Source: Chloroflexus sp. Y-396-1 (lineage in GTDB: Bacteria > Chloroflexota > Chloroflexia > Chloroflexales > Chloroflexaceae). From it: a stretch of DNA of 64,000 nt. Location: the NCBI RefSeq assembly GCF_000516515.1, contig NZ_KI911784.1:1178001-1242000 (forward strand). Reading direction: 5' to 3'. Under the pieces are notes generated by a model. That model had not been told where the DNA came from. It worked only from the letters and a program-made list of their open reading frames with translations, and ran no database searches. Shown here piece by piece: positions 29,130 to 37,326 of the stretch (its first letter is position 1; each line of letters opens with the position of its first letter). Made by a program: the position numbers and the translations under genes.

Positions 29130-29270
29130 ATGACCGAAGAAGAGTTGCGGCGAAAGTTGGTCCACGGCTTACTGAGCCTGGTGCTTAGCCTGGCAGCAGC
29201 CTGGCTGGCAACGTATCTGACGAACAAGCTTCTTGGTGAGCCACCGAAGTCAGAGTCGCAAACCGTGTAA
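29130..29270 (+). CDS. Small single-pass membrane protein (46 aa)
   Basis: This short gene begins 4 nt after the YugP-like stop with a strong RBS (GGAGGG, 10 nt before the ATG). The protein has a charged start (MTEEELRRKLVHG), one TM helix (LLSLVLSLAAAWLATYLTNKLLG) and a polar tail. The RBS, tight spacing and amphipathic-plus-TM pattern argue it is real. It may be a partner of the peptidase; no known family comes to mind. Confidence 0.6.
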   Translation: MTEEELRRKLVHGLLSLVLSLAAAWLATYLTNKLLGEPPKSESQTV

Positions 29271-29307
29271 TTCTACGACGGTGCACGGTGGAGTATCTGG
29301 CAGATTC

Positions 29308-29339
29308 ACCGGCAACGGAACAAATGTCTCCTTGCCGGT
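29308..29339 (+). terminator. Terminator hairpin after the YugP operon
   Basis: ACCGGCAA and TTGCCGGT form an 8-bp stem over a 16-nt loop and are followed by TCTCTTCGTTTT. A second perfect hairpin, CAGCAAAGG-TTTG-CCTTTGCTG, follows at 29385-29406. Confidence 0.6.
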
Positions 29340-29567
29340 TCTCTTCGTTTTGTGATATAGCGAAAAGGAAGATTGTGAGACACGCAGCAAAGGTTTGCCT
29401 TTGCTGATATTTAGTGTGGTCATTTCTTCATCTAGTTATTTCGCGGATCTCTGAAACATGCCCCCTACACGGAGTACGGCTGACAACTCTCACTTCCTGT
29501 TGATCCCCTTTCCGCTTATGATGGGGAAGAACCTACAGAATATCTCAGGCTTATTCAGGATGATGCT

Positions 29568-30197
29568 ATGAACACAAATTCTATCATCATTGGCATTGCT
29601 GGCGGGAGCGCCAGTGGCAAGACGAGTGTGGCCCAAGCGATCTTGCAACGGGTCGGCGCTGACCGCATTGCCCATATTGACCACGACCGGTACTACAAGG
29701 ACCTGAGCCATTTGCCGCTCGAAGAGCGAGCCAAATTTAACTTCGATCATCCCGATGCGCTCGATAACGATCTGTTGGTCGCACATCTCGATGCGCTCTG
29801 TGCCGGGCAGCCGGTTGATCTACCAACCTACGACTATACAACCTATGTTCGCTTGCCGCAGACCGAACGGCTCGAACCACGACCGGTTATCCTGGTAGAA
29901 GGGATTTTGATCTTCTACGAACCGGTATTGCGACGACGCATGCAGATTAAGTTGTTTGTTGATACCGATGCCGATCTACGTTTTATCAGACGGTTACGTC
30001 GTGATATTGCTGAACGTGGGCGTTCGGTCGATTCGGTGATCGAACAGTATCTGAATACCGTGCGTCCGATGCACCTCGAATTCGTTGAACCGACAAAGCG
30101 ATACGCCGATGTCATTTTCCCTGGGGGTGGACGTAATCCGATTGCGATTGATATGGTCGTTGCGCGGATTGAAGCAGCACTCCAGGCAATGGCTTGA
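29568..30197 (+). CDS. udk: Uridine kinase
   Basis: A 209-residue enzyme of pyrimidine salvage that phosphorylates uridine and cytidine. The P-loop GIAGGSASGKTSV is at about residues 9-21; HIDHDRYYKDL and NFDHPDALDNDLL are uridine-site motifs; LVEGILIFYEPVL carries the Walker B region; the lid includes RRLRRDIAERGRSVDSVIEQYLNTVRPMH, and PGGGRNPIAIDMV closes the family signature. AGGA precedes the ATG. It appears monocistronic. Confidence 0.95.
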   Translation: MNTNSIIIGIAGGSASGKTSVAQAILQRVGADRIAHIDHDRYYKDLSHLPLEERAKFNFDHPDALDNDLLVAHLDALCAGQPVDLPTYDYTTYVRLPQTERLEPRPVILVEGILIFYEPVLRRRMQIKLFVDTDADLRFIRRLRRDIAERGRSVDSVIEQYLNTVRPMHLEFVEPTKRYADVIFPGGGRNPIAIDMVVARIEAALQAMA

Positions 30198-30213
30198 CGT
30201 GATACACAACTGA

Positions 30214-30294
30214 GAGCAAACTACTAATAGAGAGGTAGTTGTGCTCAACTAACACATAACGCCCCGCCTGCTGTTAGCCGGTACGGTAGGCGGG
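30214..30294 (+). terminator. Two consecutive hairpins after udk
   Basis: The first pairs GAGCAAACTAC (30214-30224) with GTAGTTGTGCTC (30235-30246) with one bulge. The second pairs CCCGCCT (30263-30269) with AGGCGGG (30288-30294). Neither has a long U-run, but the place right after udk fits termination. Confidence 0.5.
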
Positions 30295-30381
30295 TTCGAC
30301 GCCCGGCCAACGTTGAATTGAAAGGGAAGAATGGCTATTTTCGCCGTCGTCCTGGTAACAGTCGCCCGGATCATATAGACT

Positions 30382-31299
30382 ATGGAGGTCACTGCCCTGG
30401 CGAATATCGATGAATTACCGCTCAGTTGGACACGTACCCATCTGACCAGACCGCGCTGGCAGGCGATCAAATTGCCACTTTCAGGGCTGACCTGGTTGGC
30501 ATACGCCACGCTCCCCTCTACGTTCACGCTAACTCACCTGCAACGTGAGTATTTTGCCGATTCAGGTCTCCTCTTGCGCGGCTGCTCTCTTAGTGTAGCT
30601 AGCAAGTTAGCTGCGGCGGGCTGGGAAACGATTCGGGTTGGGATAGAAGGGATTATTGATCTAAGCAGTGACAGTCTCTCGCGTCGGTCGATCCGCAAGA
30701 TGACACGGGCTGCGCTCCGTTTCGGTAACGTGATCGAAGTACCCTGGAACCCCGCCGCAGTTGCTCGTTTACGCTGGCTGGCTCGGGAAGCTCGCTACGG
30801 TGAGCGACCACAACTGCGTTACCTTTTCCGCACTGTTTTTGAACCAGAGACACGGCTGTTTGTATTTGTTGACACAGCCGATGAATGGCAGGGGGCATTA
30901 TTGCTGACGCAACCGACCCCAACAACTGCCGTTACCGAATTGATGTTACGTCGAGTCACTGCACCCGCTGGCGTAATGGAAGCACTCTTCACTACTGTTG
31001 GGCAGCACCTTAATGCAGAGGGATGTCAGACACTCAGTCTCAATGAAGTTCCCTTTTATCATCTTGAACACGATTTACGTCCACTCGAACGGCTGATCAC
31101 CCTGGTAGGACGCCAGATGACAGCGGTGTACAACGCAAGTGGCCTCTACCGCTTCAAAGCAAAACTCGCCGACTTCTGGCGCCCTGTCTATCTCTGTGCG
31201 CGACCACGGCTCTCGATCCTCGCCCTCGTCGATCTCTTCACGGTATCGGGGTGTCTGGAACTGGCGGCCAGTGGCCTGTATCGCCGGAGAGCAGCGTAG
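30382..31299 (+). CDS. Stand-alone DUF2156 (MprF C-domain-like) acyltransferase-fold protein
   Basis: 305 residues resembling the soluble C-terminal domain of phosphatidylglycerol lysyltransferase (DUF2156, double GNAT fold). The closing block ASGLYRFKAKLADFWRPVYLCARPRLSILALVDLF matches the family's LYRFKAKF..W.PRYL signature; earlier SRRSIRKMTRAALRFGNVIEVPW is also typical. MprF-like proteins transfer aminoacyl groups to lipids; here there is no flippase domain, so the acceptor is unknown. The RBS is unclear. Its last 62 bp overlap the 3' end of the convergent phosphatase gene. Confidence 0.65.
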   Translation: MEVTALANIDELPLSWTRTHLTRPRWQAIKLPLSGLTWLAYATLPSTFTLTHLQREYFADSGLLLRGCSLSVASKLAAAGWETIRVGIEGIIDLSSDSLSRRSIRKMTRAALRFGNVIEVPWNPAAVARLRWLAREARYGERPQLRYLFRTVFEPETRLFVFVDTADEWQGALLLTQPTPTTAVTELMLRRVTAPAGVMEALFTTVGQHLNAEGCQTLSLNEVPFYHLEHDLRPLERLITLVGRQMTAVYNASGLYRFKAKLADFWRPVYLCARPRLSILALVDLFTVSGCLELAASGLYRRRAA

Positions 31300-31804
31300 G
31301 CTGACCAGATTGTCGACGCCGGGCAAGAAGCTGCTCGTATTCGTACAACCGCTGTAACTGTCGTCGGTTGGGACGGATAATGGGTCGTGCGAGGTGCAGT
31401 TTGGTCAGAGCAGCACGATAGCTAATACCATGACGGGCCATAAGGTATGCAGCCGTCATCAGTGGTGCTCGCCCAACTCCGGCGTGGCAATGGACGAAGA
31501 CCGGTAACCCATCACTAATTGCCTGCGCGATAAAGTGCACGCCTTCATCGAGTTGGTTCAGCGTTGGGGGATGGAAATCGGGCACTAGCAGCCGTAAACT
31601 GCGTATTGGGAATGGTTCGATAAACGGATCGGCACGCTCGGCCTGGAGCGAGAGCACCGCACGAACACCCAACTGATGGATCGCCGGCCATTGCCGGGCG
31701 CTGAACTGACCGCCAACAAAGAGCATTGGGGTGACAGGCGAGATGTTAAGCCCGAAGAATCGTTGCCATTGCGTAGAAACGTAGTGCCGTAGTCGTCTCA
31801 TCAT
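31238..31804 (-). CDS. Dual-specificity/tyrosine protein phosphatase
   Basis: A 188-residue cysteine phosphatase. The P-loop HCHAGVGRAP (about residue 122) matches HCx2GxxR of dual-specificity phosphatases, and an Asp in VPDFHPPTLNQ (about 93) is the likely general acid. The start is the ATGATG at 31804; the much longer upstream frame would cross the divergent promoter. It convergently overlaps the DUF2156 gene by 62 bp. The target is unknown. Confidence 0.82.
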   Translation of the reverse strand: MMRRLRHYVSTQWQRFFGLNISPVTPMLFVGGQFSARQWPAIHQLGVRAVLSLQAERADPFIEPFPIRSLRLLVPDFHPPTLNQLDEGVHFIAQAISDGLPVFVHCHAGVGRAPLMTAAYLMARHGISYRAALTKLHLARPIIRPNRRQLQRLYEYEQLLARRRQSGQPTLLSGDTGHWPPVPDTPIP

Positions 31805-31814
31805 AATATTTCTC

Positions 31815-31827
31815 TGGTACAATACCA
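31815..31827. promoter_or_regulatory. Palindromic divergent promoter
   Basis: TGGTA-CAA-TACCA gives an extended -10 on both strands: TGGTACAAT for the GNAT gene and TGGTATTGT for the phosphatase gene. The plus-strand TACAAT (31818-31823) is 35 nt before the ATG at 31859. Confidence 0.5.
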
Positions 31828-31858
31828 CACGAAACCCTACAAGTATGGTAACACAGCT

Positions 31859-32743
31859 ATGTGGCCATTTCGCAAACCGGTCGATCTTAAAGCGACCACT
31901 ACCCGTCCTAGCCAACCTACCGATGTCACGGCAGTGAGTCACTTGTTTCGTGCTGCCGGTCGTCGCTTTCTGGCTACGACCGGCAGCGAATTGTATACCG
32001 CTGTCGAGGAAGGGCGGGCAGCTATATTGGAATTTGGATCTGACATACTGGCCGTTGCCGCATTGAGTAAACCAATTGCTCACGTTGTGTGGCTACGTGC
32101 TCTGGCAATCAGTGAACGCTTGTACCCCAGAGATGCCATCAAACTGTTGACTCCGGCTCTCGATCAGGTAGCTCGTAGTCATGCAATTACTCAGATCTAT
32201 TATGCGGGTGATGAACAGACTGATCAGTGGCTCCGCGCCCCTCTTGAGGCGGCTGGTTACCATCATCAGACTGATGTTGTCGTTTATGAGAAGCGCGGTT
32301 GGGAAATTCCAGCAAGTGGTAATCCTGATGTGCAAGTTCGCCCTGCCTGTGCCGTTGATTTAGCTGAAGTGTTGCGACTCGATACGCGCTGTTTTGAGCC
32401 ACAATGGGTCAAAGACGAAGGAATTCTTGCGCCAGCAATTGCCGATGGTTCATTCTTTGTGATGGCTGAACTTGACGGACAGGTCGTAGGGTACAGTTAC
32501 GCAACCAGCCATTTTGGCGGCAGGCTTGTGCATCTGGTTCGAATCGCTGTTGATCCAGAACAACGAGGACGTGGTATCGGTGTGCGGTTACTGGCCGAGT
32601 TCGTAACCTATGCGGCAGAAACCGGCGCCGGGTTGCTCACTCTGAATACACAGGCGTACAACCATCATGCCCAGCGACTCTATCGTTGGTTCGGCTTCGC
32701 GCCGACCGGCGAGCGTCAGCCGGTGCTGTGTCGTTGGTTGTAG
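31859..32743 (+). CDS. Tandem GNAT-fold acetyltransferase
   Basis: 294 residues with two GNAT-like halves. The C-terminal half is intact, with the acetyl-CoA loop VDPEQRGRGIGVRLLAEF (about 229-246) and NHHAQRLYRWFGF at the end; the N-terminal half (to about 140) is degenerate and lacks the loop. Some such pairs acetylate protein N-termini or small amines, but the substrate is not evident. No RBS is visible; the promoter leaves a short leader. An SH3 membrane protein follows after 12 nt. Confidence 0.8.
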   Translation: MWPFRKPVDLKATTTRPSQPTDVTAVSHLFRAAGRRFLATTGSELYTAVEEGRAAILEFGSDILAVAALSKPIAHVVWLRALAISERLYPRDAIKLLTPALDQVARSHAITQIYYAGDEQTDQWLRAPLEAAGYHHQTDVVVYEKRGWEIPASGNPDVQVRPACAVDLAEVLRLDTRCFEPQWVKDEGILAPAIADGSFFVMAELDGQVVGYSYATSHFGGRLVHLVRIAVDPEQRGRGIGVRLLAEFVTYAAETGAGLLTLNTQAYNHHAQRLYRWFGFAPTGERQPVLCRWL

Positions 32744-32755
32744 AGAGGGTGAACC

Positions 32756-33307
32756 GTGCCACCAAAAGTTGATCCGCGTGATTGGGAACGGCTGTTTAGC
32801 GGTCGCCGACGTCGTCGTGGACCACTTCATACCCTCGTTACCGCTCTTGTTGGCGGCCTTCTGATCCTTGGCCTGATAAACGCCGCTCCGTTTGTGCTGC
32901 GCCAGATTGAAATCAGTCGCGAGACAGCACGACCGACACAAATCGCCTTGCAGACGCGCGAAGCACGAGCGACAGCTCAGCAAGCAGCCGCCCAACAGCC
33001 TACACCGACATTCACCCCATCGCCTATACCTTCTCCGCCGGTAACGCCGCCACCAATTATTGGTCGCGCACGGGTGATCAATGGTGGCAACATTCGCAGT
33101 GAACCGCGCATCGCAGCAGAGACGGTTATCGGACAAATCTGCGTTGGAGATCAAGTAGAGCTGTTAGCGGAAGAAACATTCGCAGGCAACAATCGCTGGT
33201 ACCTGCTGCGTGTCGTTGCTACCGCAGACGATTGCGTGCCGCAACGGGTGAGGGCAGGTACAGAGGGATGGGTGAGTGCCACGCTGCTAAGCCGGCCAGA
33301 GCCTTGA
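32756..33307 (+). CDS. Single-pass membrane protein with extracytoplasmic SH3 domain
   Basis: 183 residues. A basic N-terminal tail (FSGRRRRRGP) precedes one TM helix (TLVTALVGGLLILGLINAAPFVL, about 26-48), a helical/Thr-Pro-rich spacer (TPTFTPSPIPSPP), and an SH3b-type domain (RARVINGGNIRSEPRIAAETVIGQICVGDQVELLAEE...GWVSATLL, about 103-180). The GTG start has GAGAGGG 7 nt upstream. SH3b domains usually bind peptidoglycan or peptides outside the membrane. It is co-transcribed with the GNAT gene. Confidence 0.72.
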   Translation: MPPKVDPRDWERLFSGRRRRRGPLHTLVTALVGGLLILGLINAAPFVLRQIEISRETARPTQIALQTREARATAQQAAAQQPTPTFTPSPIPSPPVTPPPIIGRARVINGGNIRSEPRIAAETVIGQICVGDQVELLAEETFAGNNRWYLLRVVATADDCVPQRVRAGTEGWVSATLLSRPEP

Positions 33308-33455
33308 CTCTGCCCCAAGATGATGTCCAGAGACAGATATATCGCTGTCAGCATAACCGACCGTGGACGAGGCACAAGGTCCGTTCAGGGGGCGTAACAT
33401 CTGTTTCCGATCCAACCAGACACGTGCGTCCACACTTGGTATAAGCAACGACCGC

Positions 33456-34586
33456 CTACCGCATTGCCACAACCTGGTTGTACACAGCCAGGGTTGCCTG
33501 GGCCGTTGCGCGCCACGAAAAGAGGGTCGCTCGCTGTTGACCACGCTGACGGAGAAACCGGTGTAGGGCAGGTGAACGCAGGACGCGCAAGATACCATCG
33601 GCAATTTCATGCATACTGTGCGGATCCACCGTGAGCGCCGCCTCACCAACCACTTCTGGCAGACTGCCCGCATAGGCACAAACAACCGGTACACCACAGG
33701 CCATTGCTTCAAGCGGTGGTAAGCCAAAACCCTCGTATGATGAAGGAAAGACAAAGAGCAGAGCGCCGCTGTAAAGTGCCGGTAGATCGTCATCACTCAC
33801 ATGAGAGAGCACTTTGACCCGCTCCTGCAAGCCGTACTTGGCAGCCATCACAGTCGGCAACGGGTAACGCGGATCGAACTTGCCGGCAACCACCAAGGTA
33901 GTATCAGACAGTGAGGGCGGCAATTCAGGCAACACGCGCTGCCAGGCCCGTAATAGACGGTCGATATTTTTGTGCGGCTTGTTTGAGCCGACGAATAACA
34001 CATAATGCTGCGGTAAGCCGCATCGCAGGCGCATATCGGTGATTACATCCGTCGGCTGCGGGGTAAAGGTAGGGGCGGCAGCCAGCGGTGTTACAGCGAT
34101 CCGTTCACGGGGTATTCGCAAATAAAATGCCAGATCATCTCGTGAAACTGACGAGATCGTGATTAGTTGATGAGCACTCCGAGCAGCAAGACGCAACGCC
34201 AACCGGTAAAAACGTCGTCCGTTCGGACTAAGTGTCTGCGGATAACGTAACGGTAACACATCGTAAATCGTCACCACTGAGAGGCAGGGAAGCAGGTACG
34301 GTTTGACAATGTAGGGCGAATGGAGGAGATCAAGGCGTAACCGGCTGGCAAGGAGCGGTAGTTCGAGTTGTTGCGTCAACGCGAAAGGTGAACTGCGCAC
34401 CGGAATAAACTCAACATGCGTATCGGTTAACGCTGGCAGCGTTTGTCCGATATTAGTAAATACAAACAGCCGATGCTGACTAGTAAGATGGCTCAGCTCG
34501 GGTAAGAGTGATGTGATGTAGCGACCAATACCGGGAAAATGGTCGCCAGCATAACGAGCATCGAAGCCGATACGAAGCGATTGCAT
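33456..34586 (-). CDS. GT4-family glycosyltransferase
   Basis: A 376-residue GT-B enzyme transferring a sugar from a nucleotide donor. The start MQSLRIGFDARYAGDHFPGIGRY is chosen for GGAAA upstream and the usual DAR...GIGRY opening; in-frame ATGs further up are in the MarR regulatory region. FVGSNKPHKNIDRLLRAW marks the second Rossmann domain and PSSYEGFGLPPLEAMACGVPVV is the E-x7-E donor site (about 273-295). It is divergent from the MarR gene. Product unknown; cell-surface glycan synthesis is likely. Confidence 0.88.
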   Translation of the reverse strand: MQSLRIGFDARYAGDHFPGIGRYITSLLPELSHLTSQHRLFVFTNIGQTLPALTDTHVEFIPVRSSPFALTQQLELPLLASRLRLDLLHSPYIVKPYLLPCLSVVTIYDVLPLRYPQTLSPNGRRFYRLALRLAARSAHQLITISSVSRDDLAFYLRIPRERIAVTPLAAAPTFTPQPTDVITDMRLRCGLPQHYVLFVGSNKPHKNIDRLLRAWQRVLPELPPSLSDTTLVVAGKFDPRYPLPTVMAAKYGLQERVKVLSHVSDDDLPALYSGALLFVFPSSYEGFGLPPLEAMACGVPVVCAYAGSLPEVVGEAALTVDPHSMHEIADGILRVLRSPALHRFLRQRGQQRATLFSWRATAQATLAVYNQVVAMR

Positions 34587-34645
34587 TGCGTTTCCATTAT
34601 ACCCGGATTGGCGCATTACGTATACCTGCCTAACCCAATTCTCAT

Positions 34646-34675
34646 TTGACAAGTCCATCATTTAGGGAGTATCAT
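34646..34675 (+). promoter_or_regulatory. Canonical promoter of the MarR gene
   Basis: TTGACA (34646-34651) and TATCAT (34670-34675) are separated by 18 nt, the best -35 box in this part of the window. It is immediately followed by an operator dyad. Confidence 0.65.
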
Positions 34676-34687
34676 TAGTTTATCTAA
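34675..34687. promoter_or_regulatory. MarR-type operator, TTAG-N5-CTAA
   Basis: The inverted repeat TTAG-TTTAT-CTAA overlaps the end of the -10 box and the start of transcription. Binding here by the MarR protein would repress its own gene and probably the ABC genes downstream. Confidence 0.5.
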
Positions 34688-34703
34688 CTAACTGTCTACG
34701 CCG

Positions 34704-35135
34704 ATGGATGATCAAACGATCAGCAATGCCCAACGCTTAATCAAGCTGCTCGATTGCATGCGAGCGAAACAGCCGCGTAGCCCACTCTTTGAGCAGCTCA
34801 GCGAGTGGGGCTTATCAATATCGCACTTACGACTGCTCAGTCTGCTCGCTCCTGATCGAGAAGTATCGATGCGCGAACTGGCGGAGGCGCTTAACGTCAA
34901 ACCACCATCGCTAACGGCATTAACCCGTCGACTGGTACAAAACGGTCTAGTCGAGCGGCGGCCACATCCTGCTGATAGCCGGATCATCCTTCTCTCACTG
35001 AGCGACCGTGGACGGCAACTGCACCGAGATCTCGAAGCCGAACGGTTGGCACGCATGACGAACCTGCTAGCCGGCTTGAGCCATGCTGAGCAGCAGGTGT
35101 TTCTCGATCTACTTGAGCGGGCAATGCGAACGTAA
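34704..35135 (+). CDS. MarR-family regulator of the adjacent ABC exporter
   Basis: A 143-residue winged-helix repressor. The recognition region SMRELAEALNVKPPSLTALTRRLVQNGLVERRPHPADSRIILLSLSDRGRQL (about 57-106) is typical, with the DSR wing. No clear RBS precedes the ATG. It lies ahead of two ABC exporter half-genes on the same strand (262-nt gap), the usual arrangement where MarR senses the exported compound. Confidence 0.85.
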   Translation: MDDQTISNAQRLIKLLDCMRAKQPRSPLFEQLSEWGLSISHLRLLSLLAPDREVSMRELAEALNVKPPSLTALTRRLVQNGLVERRPHPADSRIILLSLSDRGRQLHRDLEAERLARMTNLLAGLSHAEQQVFLDLLERAMRT

Positions 35136-35397
35136 AGCGAGCGATGGGCGTTGGAACAGTTAGTGCGTGTCTGAACATTTCCTGCTCAAAGGGTACCTGA
35201 TCCAAAGGCAGTAGGAACGGTGAGCGCCGTTGGCTACGGGCTGCGGATCATTCTCAAACAATAGCCTAGACCGGGTTGTCCACTCACGTTGGTGCAGCGA
35301 GCTAGCAGCCTGTGCTTCTAGCTACGAGAAGTTTGTGTTAGACATGATTGTAGATCAACGTGCTGAATGAAGAACGCACAGCAACAAAGAGTCACGT

Positions 35398-37326
35398 ATG
35401 CAGGTTCAACAGGGATTATCTCGCTCGGCAGGGCGTCGACCGACTTCTGGCGCCTTACTCCGCGCCATCCGCTACCTCGGTAACCAGCGGCGCACAGTGC
35501 TGGTTGCTTACGGTTCGCTGGTTGTAGCCACGCTGGCGCAACTGGCCGTACCACAGTTGGTTCAGAACATGATCGATGCCGTGACACGCAGTGTTGTTGC
35601 TACGCGCATCTTAACCGAGATGCCAGCAGCGTTTCAAGCGGCGGCAGCAGCACGGCTCGGTCTAACGATTGAGGAGTTGCAGCGTGATGCGGCTCAGGCA
35701 GAAGGAATTGTGATCAATGCCGCCTTGCTCATACTCGCATTTGCAATCATGCGCGGAATCTTTTCGTTCTTGCAGTCGTTTATGGCTGAGCGGACCTCGC
35801 ATGGTCTGGCCTTTGATCTGCGGAATGCAATTTTCAGCAAGATTCAGCGCATGTCGTTCAGTTTCTACGACCGCAATCAGACCGGGCAATTGATGGTTCG
35901 CGCAACCGATGATGTCGAGCGCGTGCGGACATTCGTGGCGCAGGGATTAGTACTGGCAGCGCAGTCGTTTCTCCTCTTGATCGGTGCGTTGATTGTGCTG
36001 ACCTTTACAAACTGGCAGTTAACGCTGGTCATTATGCCATTATTACCGCTTGCTCTGGCAATCTTTTTTATTTTCGGTCGGATCAGCCAGCCTTTATTTT
36101 TGGAAGTACAGAATCGTCTTTCGCGCCTGAATACTATTTTGCAAGAAAATATTGCGGGTATTAAGGTGGTTAAGGCATTTGCCCGCGAACCTTACGAAGA
36201 GGAACGGTTTGATCGGGCAGCCACTGCTCTGATGGAGCAGCAGATTCGGGTAAACCGCATTTTCGCCTTTCTATTTCCAGTGATCTTCCTGATTGCCCAG
36301 TTAGGGCAGGTAGCGATCCTCTATTTCGGTGGTCAGCAAATCTTGAATGGTACGCTTGCGCTGGGTGAGTATCAAAAGTTCAGCCTCTACCTGGTATACG
36401 TCTTTTTCCCACTCGGTCAGCTTGGTTTCATTATTGCGCTCCTAGCTCAGGCTGGGGCCTCTGCCGAACGGATCTTTGAGGTGCTCGATGCCCGAAGTGA
36501 GATTGTCGAGCGACCAGACGCAATCACATTGCCGCCCATCCAGGGCCGCGTCGAATTTCGTAATGTCACCTTCCGCTATTTCAATAGCAGTGCCCCCGTC
36601 TTGCAGAATGTAAGTTTTGTTGTTGAACCGGGGCAAACAGTCGCACTGCTGGGAGCAACCGGTAGTGGCAAGACCTCGATTATCAATCTTATCCCCCGCT
36701 TCTACGATGTAAGTGAGGGGGCGGTGTTGATCGATGGGTACGATGTCCGTGAGGTAACAATTGATAGTCTGCGGCGTCAGATCGGTATTGTATTGCAAGA
36801 GACCAATCTCTTCAGTGGTACGATCCGCGAGAATATTGCGTTTGGCCGCCCTGATGCCCATGACGAAGAGATCATTGCTGCTGCTAAGGCTGCGGCAGCT
36901 CACGACTTCATCATGAGCTTTCCCGACGGCTATAACACACGGGTGGGTGAACGCGGAATGACCCTCTCTAGCGGGCAAAAACAGCGGATTGCGATTGCCC
37001 GTGCGCTGTTGCTGAATCCACGGCTGCTTATTCTCGATGATAGCACCAGTAACGTTGATGTTGCAACTGAAGCGTTGATCCAACGTGCTCTTGACCGTTT
37101 GATGCGGGGACGCACCAGTTTCGTCATTGCGCAGCGGATCAGTACGGTGCGGAATGCCGATTTAATCCTCGTGCTCGATAAAGGACGGCTGGTTGCCAGC
37201 GGCACGCATGCCGAATTGATGGAACAAAGCCCGATCTACGCCGAAATCTATGCATCGCAGCTCATTGAAGATGCACCATTACCATCCCCGAATGGTCAGA
37301 TTGGAGAAGGAGCAACAACGCTATGA
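35398..37326 (+). CDS. ABC exporter half-transporter with degenerate ATP site (TM287-like)
   Basis: A 642-residue half-exporter: six TM helices (about 25-345) then a nucleotide-binding domain. Walker A is GATGSGKTS (about 417-425) and the signature is LSSGQ. Two catalytic positions are altered: Walker B ends LLILDDS, with Asp in place of the catalytic Glu (about 548), and the switch region reads FVIAQRIST, with Gln for the H-loop His (about 579). This pattern is that of TM287-type subunits in heterodimers. The stop overlaps the start of the next gene by ATGA, so the two are translationally coupled. Confidence 0.9.
   Translation: MQVQQGLSRSAGRRPTSGALLRAIRYLGNQRRTVLVAYGSLVVATLAQLAVPQLVQNMIDAVTRSVVATRILTEMPAAFQAAAAARLGLTIEELQRDAAQAEGIVINAALLILAFAIMRGIFSFLQSFMAERTSHGLAFDLRNAIFSKIQRMSFSFYDRNQTGQLMVRATDDVERVRTFVAQGLVLAAQSFLLLIGALIVLTFTNWQLTLVIMPLLPLALAIFFIFGRISQPLFLEVQNRLSRLNTILQENIAGIKVVKAFAREPYEEERFDRAATALMEQQIRVNRIFAFLFPVIFLIAQLGQVAILYFGGQQILNGTLALGEYQKFSLYLVYVFFPLGQLGFIIALLAQAGASAERIFEVLDARSEIVERPDAITLPPIQGRVEFRNVTFRYFNSSAPVLQNVSFVVEPGQTVALLGATGSGKTSIINLIPRFYDVSEGAVLIDGYDVREVTIDSLRRQIGIVLQETNLFSGTIRENIAFGRPDAHDEEIIAAAKAAAAHDFIMSFPDGYNTRVGERGMTLSSGQKQRIAIARALLLNPRLLILDDSTSNVDVATEALIQRALDRLMRGRTSFVIAQRISTVRNADLILVLDKGRLVASGTHAELMEQSPIYAEIYASQLIEDAPLPSPNGQIGEGATTL

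Noticed and set aside
30291-30305. tRNA T-arm (CGGG-TTCGACG-CCCG)
   Set aside because: No matching anticodon, D-arm or acceptor stem around it; it overlaps a terminator-like hairpin.
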